Positions 43,472 to 52,148 of a DNA stretch of 64,000 nt are shown in pieces. The notes beneath the pieces are model-generated. The model ran no database searches. It was not told where the DNA came from and worked only from the letters and a program-made list of their open reading frames with translations. The first letter of the stretch is position 1, and each line of letters starts with the position of its first letter. Made by a program: the position numbers and the translations under genes. The stretch lies in contig JANRKF010000033.1 in NCBI GenBank assembly GCA_033763575.1, positions 62,001 to 126,000 on the forward strand, written 5' to 3'. The DNA comes from JANRKF01 sp033763575. Its GTDB lineage: Bacteria; Pseudomonadota; Alphaproteobacteria; Rickettsiales; SXRF01.

Positions 43472-44207
43472 AGGTTTTATTTCTACAAAGCAAGATCGAT
43501 AACTCATACAAAACATATAGCGGCACGGAAAGCGCAATCTGGCTGAAAATATCGGGCGGGGTGATGATGGCGGCGACGCTCACAATCCCCACAATTGCAT
43601 AACGCCTGCCTTTTTTCAGCGTTTCCACCTGCACCATCCCGCTTTTCACCAGCAATATGAGAATAATCGGAAGCTGGAACGACAGGCCAAATGCGAGGAT
43701 CAGGTGCATGACCAGCGTCAGGTAATCCGCCACCTTGGCTTCAAGCTGGATGGGCAGCGCCCCCGGCGCACCGACCGATTCAAAACCAAGGAAGAATTTC
43801 CACGCCGCCGGGAAAATGAGGTAGTACACAAAGGCCGCACCCAGCAGAAACAAGCCGGGTGCCGCCGCAAGGAACGGCAGCATCGCACGCCTTTCATTGT
43901 TATGCAGGCCGGGCGCAAGGAAACGATAAAGCTGCGCCGCCATGACCGGAAACGACAGGACAAACCCGGCAAACACCGCAAGCCGAAGATAGGTGAAAAA
44001 AGCCTCGGTGAGGCTGGTATAGATCATGCGGCGGCTTGCCGGATCGGGAAAGGCATGGGCGAGCGGTGCGACAAGGAACGCATAAATCTCGCTTGCGAAA
44101 AAATAGCAGCCGCCGGTGGCGGCAAAAAACGCGATGAAGCAAATCACCAGCCGCTTGCGAAGCTCAATCAGGTGCGCCATGAGCGGTTGTTTTGGAAGCT
44201 CGGTCAT
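43452..44207 (-). CDS. tatC: Twin-arginine translocase subunit TatC
   Basis: Core receptor of the Tat pathway for folded proteins, 251 residues. The N-terminal MTELPKQPLMAHLIELRKRLVICFIAF includes the conserved HL-ELRxRL; six helices follow, and the conserved FxxYL region appears as AFFTYLRLAVFAGFVLSFPVM. The final residues CHREEP are repeat-derived. ATGA couples it to tatB. Serine-tRNA synthetase follows it, as in many alphaproteobacteria. Confidence 0.97.
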   Translation of the reverse strand: MTELPKQPLMAHLIELRKRLVICFIAFFAATGGCYFFASEIYAFLVAPLAHAFPDPASRRMIYTSLTEAFFTYLRLAVFAGFVLSFPVMAAQLYRFLAPGLHNNERRAMLPFLAAAPGLFLLGAAFVYYLIFPAAWKFFLGFESVGAPGALPIQLEAKVADYLTLVMHLILAFGLSFQLPIILILLVKSGMVQVETLKKGRRYAIVGIVSVAAIITPPDIFSQIALSVPLYVLYELSILLCRNKTCHREEP

Positions 44208-44527
44208 AGCTCCTCCCCATCATCCCGGCGAAAGCCGGGATCTAGAGTTTTTTCTGGCTGGCTGCCAGCCTTCGCTGGCATGACATTTTGGGTAGGATAG
44301 GATTCATACCATTTCCCGTCATCGCCCTGAATCATTTTGATCTCGTTAGCAATACCCGATTCTTCCGCCAACGCCTCGAAGGTCTTACGCACCTCCATGC
44401 TTAGATTTTTCAGCACGCGCAACGCCCTTGCCACCGCACGAATCACCGTGGGCAGCTCTTTGGGGCCGAGGAAAACCACGGCCACCAAGACAATCAGAAG
44501 AATTTCAGAAAAAGAAAGGTCGAACAT
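44204..44527 (-). CDS. tatB: Twin-arginine translocase subunit TatB with repeat-derived tail
   Basis: Single-helix Tat receptor subunit, 107 residues from the ATG at 44527. It has MFDLSFSEILLIVLVAVVFLGPKELP, the family hinge, and an amphipathic helix (ALRVLKNLSMEVRKTFEAL). From about residue 82 the protein is coded by two family A palindromes, giving MPAKAGSQPEK and DPGFRRDDG, so the natural Pro-rich TatB tail is replaced or cut short. It is separated from tatA by a putative metallopeptidase gene. Confidence 0.93.
   Translation of the reverse strand: MFDLSFSEILLIVLVAVVFLGPKELPTVIRAVARALRVLKNLSMEVRKTFEALAEESGIANEIKMIQGDDGKWYESYPTQNVMPAKAGSQPEKTLDPGFRRDDGEEL
44222..44280. repeat. Two family A palindromes inside tatB
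   Basis: ATCCCGGC-GAAA-GCCGGGAT (44222-44241) and TGCCAGC-CTTC-GCTGGCA (44263-44280), both in frame in the last quarter of tatB. Confidence 0.87.
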
Positions 44528-44532
44528 GCGGT

Positions 44533-45273
44533 CTACGTACGAGAGGGGGAGTTTATATTTTGATAATAAGCCAGCGCTTCGCATGCCGCCTGTTGTGCAC
44601 GGCGCTCAATGGGGTGGTTGAGATAGTGTTTACGTGCGTCATCCTCAGGCATATTTGGCGGGGCTGCATAAGAAGCATATTCCACCTTATGGTTATTGTT
44701 GGTGAGTCTATCATACAAATGAAAGGTTTCATGTGCACCAACCGCAATAAGTAGTGATGTCAAATCCATCTGACCTTCTTGCCCACACACACTCTTTGTA
44801 AAGCCACTATGTCCATCTTTGTGCCGCCTGGTATAAAAAGCGTATAAATCCCAAAAGGGTAAGCCAAGCCCATGCCCGTTGGTATCCCTGTGATCCGTCA
44901 AAGTACAAAGGTCGAATTTTACAGACTTAGCCGATCCACCTTTTCCGATCTTGTTCCGCACAATAGATACATCCGGAAACGCGTCGGAGCGGTGGTGTTC
45001 AGAAAATGCGTAAAAGGCTCCAGATGGCTCGCCAATACTGATGGCGGGCGCCACACGGCCATACCTCCAGTGCACATAGGCCATACCTTTGCCAAAATCC
45101 TGCAGGCATTTATCCAGGAACACTATAAACCTGTTAACATCGTTGGGGTCTTCAAGACCATACTCGCTTTCAAGGTGATGCCTGAATTCCGTCGAGTCGA
45201 TATTCCGGCGCGCAGTGGTAATCACCGACGGCTCTGGAAGTTTTACCTTTAACGTATCGGGAAGCCGACGCAT
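44533..45273 (-). CDS. Putative zinc metallopeptidase inserted between tatA and tatB
   Basis: A 246-residue protein with the zinc-protease signature H181-E-T-F-H185 (GAHETFHLYDRL), followed by NHPIERRAQ, whose Glu223 is a likely third zinc ligand; the layout HExxH...NPxExxA is common in small soluble metallopeptidases. There is no signal peptide and no membrane segment. The ATG at 45273 lies just after the tatA stop. It is not part of known tat operons. Codon use appears less GC-rich than the tat genes, hinting at later insertion. The substrate is unknown. Confidence 0.68.
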   Translation of the reverse strand: MRRLPDTLKVKLPEPSVITTARRNIDSTEFRHHLESEYGLEDPNDVNRFIVFLDKCLQDFGKGMAYVHWRYGRVAPAISIGEPSGAFYAFSEHHRSDAFPDVSIVRNKIGKGGSAKSVKFDLCTLTDHRDTNGHGLGLPFWDLYAFYTRRHKDGHSGFTKSVCGQEGQMDLTSLLIAVGAHETFHLYDRLTNNNHKVEYASYAAPPNMPEDDARKHYLNHPIERRAQQAACEALAYYQNINSPSRT

Positions 45274-45276
45274 CAA

Positions 45277-45435
45277 TCAATCTTTCTTGATTGAATCCTC
45301 ATCACCCTTTAAGCCCTCGCGCAGGCTGCGCACGCCTTTGCCGATTTCGCCCATGACGTTGGAAATACGGCCCTTACCGAACACGATCAGCACAATGACC
45401 AGTACCAAAAGCAGATGTGAAAAACTGAGTCCCAT
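45277..45435 (-). CDS. tatA: Twin-arginine translocase subunit TatA
   Basis: Pore-forming Tat subunit of 52 residues: MGLSFSHLLLVLVIVLIVFG is the membrane helix, then the FGKGR hinge, and an amphipathic helix ISNVMGEIGKGVRSLREGL with an acidic end (GDEDSIKKD). It is short but complete, as in some alphaproteobacteria. AAGGA lies 11 bases before the ATG. It is separated from tatB by one gene. Confidence 0.95.
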   Translation of the reverse strand: MGLSFSHLLLVLVIVLIVFGKGRISNVMGEIGKGVRSLREGLKGDEDSIKKD

Positions 45436-45495
45436 AAATAAGTTCCTTGGTTTCTAGGTTTCATGGCCTCCGGGTCTCTAGGTCAACCAAGAGAC

Positions 45496-46497
45496 CTAGC
45501 TACCCAGAAACCCAGCGACTTCTTCTTTCGCTTCTTTAGCATCAAACGCGGCGTCTGTCGCCCTGATTTGCATCGCACGCACCGCACGCGCAAGCGCCTC
45601 GCCCGAAAGCGGTGCACACGCATCCGCCGAAGCGCGCAGCACATCCATATCCGGATCGCTCAGGCCATTGCAATGCAGCACCACATCGCAACCCGCAGAA
45701 AGCGCGCCGACGGCGCGTTCGGCATAGGTGCCTTTCATGGATTTCATCCACAACGCATCCGACATCAGCAGGTTGTCAAAGCCGATATCGTGGCGGATAT
45801 AACGGATGGCTTTCGGCGAGAGCGTCGCCATGTGATCGGCGTCGAGCGCGGTATACACCACATGCGCCGTCATCCCCATCGGCAGGTCGGAGAGCGATTT
45901 GAAGGGCAGGAAATCCGTCGCCTCCAGCTCGGCGAGCGAGGCGGTCACCACCGGCAGCGCCTCATGGCTATCGACCACCGCCCGGCCATGGCCGGGAATA
46001 TGTTTTAAAACCGGCACAATGCCGCCATCCATCAGCCCGTTCGCCTGGGCGCGGGCATGGGTGGTCACGGTGCCGGCGTCGGTGCCGAAAGCGCGGTCGC
46101 CAATGATGTCATGCGCGCCGGGCACGGGAATATCGGCCAGCGGTAGGCAATCGACAGTGATGCCGACCGCCGCCAGCTCCAGCGCCATCAGCCGGGCGGA
46201 AAGATAGGTCGCCCGCAGCGAATCACCCTTGGCTTCCGCCAGCTTTCGGGCGGAGGGAAACACCGACCAGTGCGGGGGCTTGAGGCGCGCCACCCGCCCT
46301 CCTTCCTGGTCGATCAGGATGGGCGTATTGTGACGGCCCGTCACTTCGCGCATCTCATCGGTGAGCGCTTTCACCTGCTCCGGATTATCGCAATTGCGGC
46401 CAAACAGGATGAAACCGTAGGGATCGATTTGTTTGAACAGCGCCCGCTCCTCGGACGTGAGCCGCAAGCCCTTGCAATCGACAATCAGCGGCTGCAT
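45496..46497 (-). CDS. nagZ: Beta-N-acetylhexosaminidase NagZ
   Basis: Glycoside hydrolase family 3 enzyme that removes GlcNAc from anhydro-muropeptides during cell-wall recycling. The 333 residues contain IDQEGGRVARL, KHIPGHGRAVVDSHEALP (the His/Asp acid-base dyad) and the nucleophile Asp in LLMSDALWM. It is cytosolic. The gap to tatA (about 60 bases) contains direct and inverted copies of GGTTTCTAGG-like sequence; scpA and scpB, often found here, are missing. Confidence 0.95.
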   Translation of the reverse strand: MQPLIVDCKGLRLTSEERALFKQIDPYGFILFGRNCDNPEQVKALTDEMREVTGRHNTPILIDQEGGRVARLKPPHWSVFPSARKLAEAKGDSLRATYLSARLMALELAAVGITVDCLPLADIPVPGAHDIIGDRAFGTDAGTVTTHARAQANGLMDGGIVPVLKHIPGHGRAVVDSHEALPVVTASLAELEATDFLPFKSLSDLPMGMTAHVVYTALDADHMATLSPKAIRYIRHDIGFDNLLMSDALWMKSMKGTYAERAVGALSAGCDVVLHCNGLSDPDMDVLRASADACAPLSGEALARAVRAMQIRATDAAFDAKEAKEEVAGFLGS

Positions 46498-46498
46498 A

Positions 46499-47410
46499 TT
46501 ATTTCACTGCCATGCAGGCCTGGCCACTAGCCGAAAGCTTAGCGCAGAGCGCTTTCGCATCATCGGTGCCGACACGCAGGCGGAAGAAAACACCCTTTTC
46601 ACCCAGATCGGCGCGATTAATGACCGGCGACTTGCCGGAAAGCGCCGCATTCTTCTTCTGGATTTTCGCAAAATCCGCCTTGGCATCCGCCTCACTGCGA
46701 TAGGCGCCAAGCTGCACCAGCTGCTTGCCGCCGCTTGCGGCTTTCGGTTTTTCGACCGGTTTCTCAGCAGTTTTTTCAGCAGTTTTTTCGACCGGCTGCA
46801 TCGCCTTTTCCGCCATGGTTTCCAATGTTTTCGGTGCAAGCTCCACCACTTTCGCAGGCTCGGCAGGCGCAGGCTCAGCAACAGCCTGCTTGCCAAGCTC
46901 CTCACGCACATTCACCACCTGCGGGCCGGTCTGGGCCACGTTTTTCGGCTCTTCCTTTTTTTCCTCCGCAGGAGCCGGTGCCGGCGGCGCATCATCCTCA
47001 CCGAAAACCTGTTCGGCGCTTACGGGAGCGGCAGGCGTCGCCGTATCCAGCTTGTCATTCGCCCAGTTCGCGCCGACTTCTTTTGGCATCGGCTCTTCCG
47101 GCGTCGGCAGCACACGCTCTACCTGCGGCGGCGGCTGGCTGCCCGCCGAGAATGTATCAAAAATCGTTTTATCCTGGTTAGGAAACTGCATGCCACCCGG
47201 ATCTTCCGGTTTTTCCTTCGTGGGCGTTTTATCGGCCTCGATCACCATCAGCTCGCCCTCATTCACCGACTGGCTGCCCGCCTTATAGGCATAAATGGCA
47301 AGCGCGATGAACCCGCCGAACGCACAGATCAGCACCAGCGGGGGAAGCAGCTTTGCCGCCATGCTGCGCGGTTCATTATCAAACAGGGGATCGTTCACAT
47401 CGTTGGCCAT
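46499..47410 (-). CDS. SPOR-domain inner-membrane protein
   Basis: A 303-residue bitopic protein: a cytosolic 20-residue tail, a helix (LPPLVLICAFGGFIALAIYA), a long Pro/Glu/Ala/Lys-rich periplasmic linker with VEKTAEK-type repeats, and a C-terminal SPOR domain (about 225-303, VQLGAYRSEADAKADF...FFRLRVG), which binds denuded glycan strands at the division site. It has the usual alphaproteobacterial position between argS and nagZ. The ATG at 47410 overlaps the argS 3' end by 32 bases. Confidence 0.92.
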   Translation of the reverse strand: MANDVNDPLFDNEPRSMAAKLLPPLVLICAFGGFIALAIYAYKAGSQSVNEGELMVIEADKTPTKEKPEDPGGMQFPNQDKTIFDTFSAGSQPPPQVERVLPTPEEPMPKEVGANWANDKLDTATPAAPVSAEQVFGEDDAPPAPAPAEEKKEEPKNVAQTGPQVVNVREELGKQAVAEPAPAEPAKVVELAPKTLETMAEKAMQPVEKTAEKTAEKPVEKPKAASGGKQLVQLGAYRSEADAKADFAKIQKKNAALSGKSPVINRADLGEKGVFFRLRVGTDDAKALCAKLSASGQACMAVK

Positions 47411-49142
47411 AGCGCATTTCCTCCAGAGGTTCGACGCCCATGACCATGAGGCCGGAAGCGATGACTTCCGCGACCGCACGCGCAAGAACGATTCGTGATG
47501 CCGTTTTTTCTATAGCATCTTTTTGCAGAAAGCGAAGGGATAAATCGTCGTTGCCCATATTCCAGAAGCCATGGAATGCCGAGGCCACCTCATGCAGGAA
47601 ATAGGGAATGCGGTGCGGCTCCATCGCGCTTGCCGCCTGTTCCACCATGCGCGGCCAGGAGGCGAGCAGGCGGATAAGCGCCAGCTCCGCCGGGTGCGTG
47701 AACTGGGCAAAAATACCTGCCGCTGGTTTTTCCGCACGTGCCGCCGCCTCCGGCATATCGGCATAGGCATTGCGGATAATCGAGTGACAGCGCGCATGGG
47801 CATATTGCACATAGAACACCGGATTGTCTTTCGATTGCTCGGTGACTTTGGCAAAATCGAAATCGAGCGGCATATCGTTTTTACGCGTGAGCATGATGAA
47901 GCGGAACACGCCGACCCCCACCTCTTCCACCACCTCACGCACGGTGACGAACGTTCCGGCGCGCTTGCTCATTTTCATCGGCTCGCCATCGCGCATGAAT
48001 TTCACCAGCGCGCAGAGCTTCACTTCTAAATCGACCTTGCCATGTGAAAGGGCATTCACCGCCGCCTTGAGGCGCTTCACATAACCGCCGTGATCGACGC
48101 CCAGCAACATAATCAGCTTATCAAAACCGCGAGCGATCTTATCGCGTTGATAGGCGATGTCGGGCGCAAAATAGGTCCACGACCCATCGGATTTTTTGAC
48201 CGCACGATCCACATCGTCGCCAAACTCAGTGGATTTGAATAAGGTCTGCGCCCTCGGCTCCCAGTCGTCCGGCGTCTTGCCTTTGGGAGGCTCCAGCACG
48301 CCCTCGTAAATAAGCCCCATCCCGGTGAGTTCGGCAATGGCGTCTTCCACCTTGCCCGCCTCGGTAATGGCACGCTCGGAGCTGAACACATCGAAGTGAA
48401 TGCCGAGCATGGCGAGATCGGATTTGATCATCTCCATCACCGCATCGATGGCAAAATCGCGCACCTTGGGCAGCCATACCGCCCGTTCTTCCTGCAACAA
48501 AGCCACGCCGAACTGCTGTTTCAAACCCTCGCCGACCGGCACCATGTAATCGCCGGGATACAGCCCTTCCGGAATCTCGCCAATCACCTCGCCACACGCC
48601 TCGCGGTAGCGCAAATAGGCCGAGTCAGCGAGCTTGTCCACCTGCCCACCCGCATCGTTGATGTAATATTCTTTGGTGACGTTGTACCCGGCTTTGATGA
48701 GCAGATTCGCCAGCGCATCACCATAAATATAGCGCGCATGCCCCACATGCATCGGCCCGGTGGGGTTCGCGGAGACATATTCGACATTCACTTTTTTGCC
48801 CGCGCCCATCGCCGAATTGCCGTAGCCGCGACCATGTTCGAGTATCACCCCCACCTGCTGCTGCCACAGGGAAGGCGCGAGCGTGAGATTGATGAAACCC
48901 GGCCCGGCGATTTCGCATTTTTCAACTGATTCCAGCGATTTGATATGCGTGAGCAAATGCGCGGCGATTTCTTTCGGGCTTTTTCCCACTTGCGCGGCAA
49001 TCACCATCGCCGCATTGGTCGCAATATCGCCGTGGCTCGCGTCTTTCGGTGGCTCGGCGATGATTTTATCCAGCTGCACCGCCGGGAACTGCTCACGGGC
49101 AATGGCGCGGATGGATTCGTTGATGGTCGCAAATATATTCAT
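47379..49142 (-). CDS. argS: Arginyl-tRNA synthetase
   Basis: Class I synthetase of 587 residues. It has the N-terminal Add-1 domain, the HIGH-type motif SANPTGPMHVGHARY, MSKRAG (KMSKS equivalent) in KMSKRAGTFVTVREV, and a C-terminal anticodon-binding domain. The chain runs about 11 residues past the usual end (PEEM-type), overlapping the SPOR gene start. It precedes dgt in the usual order. Confidence 0.97.
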   Translation of the reverse strand: MNIFATINESIRAIAREQFPAVQLDKIIAEPPKDASHGDIATNAAMVIAAQVGKSPKEIAAHLLTHIKSLESVEKCEIAGPGFINLTLAPSLWQQQVGVILEHGRGYGNSAMGAGKKVNVEYVSANPTGPMHVGHARYIYGDALANLLIKAGYNVTKEYYINDAGGQVDKLADSAYLRYREACGEVIGEIPEGLYPGDYMVPVGEGLKQQFGVALLQEERAVWLPKVRDFAIDAVMEMIKSDLAMLGIHFDVFSSERAITEAGKVEDAIAELTGMGLIYEGVLEPPKGKTPDDWEPRAQTLFKSTEFGDDVDRAVKKSDGSWTYFAPDIAYQRDKIARGFDKLIMLLGVDHGGYVKRLKAAVNALSHGKVDLEVKLCALVKFMRDGEPMKMSKRAGTFVTVREVVEEVGVGVFRFIMLTRKNDMPLDFDFAKVTEQSKDNPVFYVQYAHARCHSIIRNAYADMPEAAARAEKPAAGIFAQFTHPAELALIRLLASWPRMVEQAASAMEPHRIPYFLHEVASAFHGFWNMGNDDLSLRFLQKDAIEKTASRIVLARAVAEVIASGLMVMGVEPLEEMRYGQRCERSPV

Positions 49143-49214
49143 AGGTCCACGTTTTTAAAGAATAAATGCTAAGTTGCAAGGCCTCATACGCCCAAAGTAG
49201 CACGCATCCGGGAG

Positions 49215-49266
49215 GTCACGGAAGGGGGCAAACGCAAATAAATGCAAAAAAATATCCTTCCGTGAC
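49215..49266. repeat. Long perfect inverted repeat
   Basis: GTCACGGAAGG (49215-49225) and CCTTCCGTGAC (49256-49266), perfect 11-base arms around an A-rich loop (AAATAAATGCAAAAAAATAT), with ACGCAT just outside both arms. Read on the minus strand, the T-rich loop follows the first arm. It lies between dgt and argS and could be a terminator or a small non-autonomous element. Confidence 0.7.
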
Positions 49267-49320
49267 ACGCATTTTTGTGCAGTGGGCGGGGGTCTGGAGT
49301 TGCGGAGCAAGCAGCACGAG

Positions 49321-49379
49321 ATCCCGGATAGCGCGCTTTTCCATGCTCACTGCGTTCGCGTAAAACCGGCTTCCGGGAT
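49321..49379. repeat. Palindromic repeat with separated arms
   Basis: ATCCCGGA (49321-49328) and TCCGGGAT (49372-49379) enclose GCGCGCTTTTCCATGCTCAC. It belongs to the same general group as family A but has a long internal segment. It fills the rest of the dgt-argS gap, which has no gene. Confidence 0.65.
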
Positions 49380-49416
49380 GACAAGCGCCTAAGGCAGCAA
49401 GCTGCCAAGGCGGTTG

Positions 49417-50583
49417 TCACTTCCCTAACCACGACCGCGCATGGACATCGAAAATGCGGCTATGCTCGTCGAGGGCGAAGCGGTCGGTCATCCCCGCGAT
49501 GAAATCGGCGACCGCCATCGCGGTTTTTTTGCTGCCCGGCACATCGGTGAGCGCGCGCCACGCCGTCGGCAGGCACTCCGGCTGGGCGAGGAAAAAATGG
49601 AATAATTCCGCCACCACCCGCTTGGCCTTGGCCGCCATGCGATTGACCTTGTAATGCCGGTACATGCGCCGCATCAGGAAGCTTTTGAGCTGGCGGTTCT
49701 GCTCGGCCATCGCCCCGGAAAAAGCTATGACCGGGCGGCCCAGCGCCCGGATATCCTCCACCGTTTTCACCCCCGACGCGGCGATATTCGCCCGCGAGGT
49801 GTCGATCAGATCCGTCACCATGCGGTTGATGATGCGGCGGATGGATTCATGGATGAGCCGCGGCTGGGCGATCTTCGGATAACGCTGCTTCACCTCGTGG
49901 AAAAGCGCCGCCACCTGCGGCACTTCCTCCAGGTCGGCGATGGAAAAAAGCCCGGCGCGCAGGCCATCGTCAATATCATGGTTGTTATAGGCGATGTCGT
50001 CGGAAAGCGCGGCGATCTGGGCCTCGGCGCTGGCGTAGCTCGAAAGTTCGAGGCCGTGTTTTTCGTTATATTCGGCAATCGCCCTCGGCACATCGCTCAC
50101 CAATGGGCCGTTATGCTTGGCGATGCCTTCGAGCGTTTCCCATGTGAGGTTCAGCCCGTCAAACTCGGCGTAGCGCTGCTCCAGGCTGGTGATAATCCGC
50201 AGCGTGTGACCGTTATGGTCAAATCCGCCAAACGGCGCCATCGCCTCCGACAGCGCATCCTCGCCAGCATGGCCGAACGGCGTGTGGCCGAGGTCATGCG
50301 CGAGCGCCAGCGTCTCCGCCAGATCCTCGCTGAGCCCCAGCGAACGGCAGACCGAGCGCGCCATCTGCGATACTTCCAAACTATGGGTGAGCCGCGTGCG
50401 GTAATGATCGCCCTCATGGTTCACAAACACTTGTGTTTTATATTCAAGACGGCGGAAGGCGGTCGAGTGGATGATGCGGTCGCGGTCGCGCTGGAAGCAG
50501 CTGCGCGTGTTGCTCTCGGCTTCCGGATAAAGCCGCCCACGGCTCGCTTCCGGCGTGCAGGCGTATGTGGAAAGGGTACTCAT
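49417..50583 (-). CDS. dgt: Deoxyguanosinetriphosphate triphosphohydrolase-like protein
   Basis: HD-superfamily enzyme that removes triphosphate from dNTPs. The 388 residues include RDRIIHSTAFRRLEYKTQVF, the H of RTRLTHSLEVSQ, the HD pair in ALAHDLGHTPFGHAGED, and the distant Asp in ALSDDIAYNNHDIDDG. This is the shorter alphaproteobacterial (dgt-like) class. It precedes argS in the operon order and is divergent from erpA across an orphan gene. Confidence 0.95.
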   Translation of the reverse strand: MSTLSTYACTPEASRGRLYPEAESNTRSCFQRDRDRIIHSTAFRRLEYKTQVFVNHEGDHYRTRLTHSLEVSQMARSVCRSLGLSEDLAETLALAHDLGHTPFGHAGEDALSEAMAPFGGFDHNGHTLRIITSLEQRYAEFDGLNLTWETLEGIAKHNGPLVSDVPRAIAEYNEKHGLELSSYASAEAQIAALSDDIAYNNHDIDDGLRAGLFSIADLEEVPQVAALFHEVKQRYPKIAQPRLIHESIRRIINRMVTDLIDTSRANIAASGVKTVEDIRALGRPVIAFSGAMAEQNRQLKSFLMRRMYRHYKVNRMAAKAKRVVAELFHFFLAQPECLPTAWRALTDVPGSKKTAMAVADFIAGMTDRFALDEHSRIFDVHARSWLGK

Positions 50584-50629
50584 GCCGCAAGCCTAGCGAA
50601 CCTGCGCGCCAAGGGCAAGCGGGGAGTGT

Positions 50630-51199
50630 TTAGCTTCCCAAAGACCAGCCTCTTTCATGGAGTCGAACATCATTATCAACCCAACTCTTTGTGGGCGGCG
50701 GCTGAAGGACAGCCACTAATTCCTCAAACATCTCCCGCCCTTTCTCATCCAGCGCTTTTGGATATCCGGTAAGACCCGCCTCCACCAACGCCATATAGCG
50801 CCCCGCCGCCGCCACCGCACGCTTCCTGCCTGCGACGTTAAGATGCACGAAAAGGTCAGGTTTCCCATTCGTTTTTTGCCTTGGATCCTCTTCCTTTGAA
50901 AAGGCTTTTTCCTCTACAAGCTGCTTGAATGCTGCGTCAAACCGCTCTTTAGCATCGGGGTGCGCCTTCAAAAACTCCTGCTTCAAATCATCATATTTGC
51001 AGGTGTTATGATCATACGGGAGGGTATAAACCATCTCGTTTTTTTCAAATCGGCGCATTAATGAACCATAGACCAATTGATCATCATGCAAACTTTTTAA
51101 GAAAGGATCAGCGGTCTCTTTATGCCTGCGGTCAAGGCCAAGACGGTAGGCGAACAGGAGGATTTTATCCTTTAGAAGCTCTTCCCTTACATCCGTCAT
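50630..51199 (-). CDS. Orphan protein between dgt and erpA
   Basis: 189 residues, charged and mostly helical, no signal peptide. It begins with helices (TDVREELLKDKILLFAYRLGLDRRHKE) and has a central FVHLNVAGRKRAVAAAGRYMAL. The gene is visibly AT-richer than dgt, and its upstream region (51200-51250) is strongly AT-rich. No family recognised. It separates the usually adjacent, divergent dgt and erpA. Confidence 0.65.
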   Translation of the reverse strand: MTDVREELLKDKILLFAYRLGLDRRHKETADPFLKSLHDDQLVYGSLMRRFEKNEMVYTLPYDHNTCKYDDLKQEFLKAHPDAKERFDAAFKQLVEEKAFSKEEDPRQKTNGKPDLFVHLNVAGRKRAVAAAGRYMALVEAGLTGYPKALDEKGREMFEELVAVLQPPPTKSWVDNDVRLHERGWSLGS

Positions 51200-51304
51200 T
51201 GCGCACTCATTTATTAATGATTAGTTAATTAATATAAATGATTCGGCATGGCCTGTCAATGGCTATCCCTTGCAAGATTCACTATTTTACCCCATATTAG
51301 AAGC

Positions 51305-51649
51305 ATGGAACCAAATAACGAATCCTTCGCCCTCACCCCTGCTGCCGCCAAGCGCATCGCCCACCTGCTGTCCGATGAGCCGGAAGGCACGGCCCTTGTC
51401 GTCTCGGTCCTGGGCGGCGGCTGCTCGGGCTTCCAGTATAACCTCGACCTCGCCGCCAAACCCGCCGAGCCGGGCGACATCATGATCGAGGAGGGCGGCG
51501 CGAAAGTGCTGGTGGATGAGGTCTCGCTCGGCCTGCTGAAAGGCTCGGTGCTCGATTACACCGAAGATTTGTCGAGCGCCGGGTTTGTGGTGAAAAACCC
51601 CAACGCCACCGCCAAATGCGGTTGCGGCAATAGCTTCTCGGTGTTATAA
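51305..51649 (+). CDS. erpA: A-type iron-sulfur carrier ErpA
   Basis: Transfers Fe-S clusters to apo-proteins. From the ATG at 51305 it has 114 residues. The three conserved cysteines are Cys in GGGCSGFQY and the C-terminal pair in KCGCGNSFS, with FVVKNPNATA before them. In-frame codons from 51248 would add an atypical leader. It is divergent from dgt, as is normal for alphaproteobacteria. Confidence 0.95.
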   Translation: MEPNNESFALTPAAAKRIAHLLSDEPEGTALVVSVLGGGCSGFQYNLDLAAKPAEPGDIMIEEGGAKVLVDEVSLGLLKGSVLDYTEDLSSAGFVVKNPNATAKCGCGNSFSVL

Positions 51650-51670
51650 TCGCAAGCAAACAGGAATATT

Positions 51671-51898
51671 ATGCAGATCGTCTCCTTTGAGCTTCCCGAT
51701 GCCGTAGTGCAGATGTTCGACCAGCTTTGCCTCGAAAACAAAGCGGCGAAGAACGCTATTTTCCAGGAACTGGTAGTGCGCTACCTGGAGGATGTAGAAG
51801 ATGGTATCGCCGCCAACCTGATGTTGGAAGAATCGGGTGACTCCTCGAACTGGAAATCACTGGATGACCTCGCGCAAGAACTTCAACTGGATCGTTAA
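51671..51898 (+). CDS. Antitoxin-like protein
   Basis: 75 residues, acidic, with an N-terminal strand (MQIVSFELPDAVVQMF) and helices resembling ribbon-helix-helix or RelB-type antitoxins. Its 3' end overlaps the following RelE-like toxin by 35 bases. It lies 21 bases after erpA and may be read from the same transcript. Confidence 0.7.
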   Translation: MQIVSFELPDAVVQMFDQLCLENKAAKNAIFQELVVRYLEDVEDGIAANLMLEESGDSSNWKSLDDLAQELQLDR

Positions 51899-52148
51899 AT
51901 TCAGCGGCAAGGCGGAGAAGCAATTCCGGTCCTTGGATTTTGTCGTACAGCAGCGTATCCGCCGTTTTTTTGCCGATCGCGTATGCACTCGCGAAGATCC
52001 GCAGGCTCTGGCTGAGCCTCTGACCGGTCAATTTTCTGGCATGCACCGCTTCCGCGTCGGCGATTACCGTATCATCTGCAAATTTGAGAATGATACGCTC
52101 ATCATCGCGGTGATTATGCTCGGCCACCGCAAAGATATTTACCATTGA
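51864..52148 (+). CDS. RelE/ParE-family toxin
   Basis: 94 residues from the ATG at 51864. The pattern WIVKFSGKAEKQFRSLD, then HRFRVGDYRIICKFENDTLIIAVIMLGHRKDIYH, is typical of RelE-family toxins (usually mRNA interferases), with the conserved basic strand and C-terminal GHRxxxY. The unit overlaps its antitoxin and touches the xth start (TGATG). It is toxic only if free of the upstream partner. Confidence 0.82.
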   Translation: MTSRKNFNWIVKFSGKAEKQFRSLDFVVQQRIRRFFADRVCTREDPQALAEPLTGQFSGMHRFRVGDYRIICKFENDTLIIAVIMLGHRKDIYH

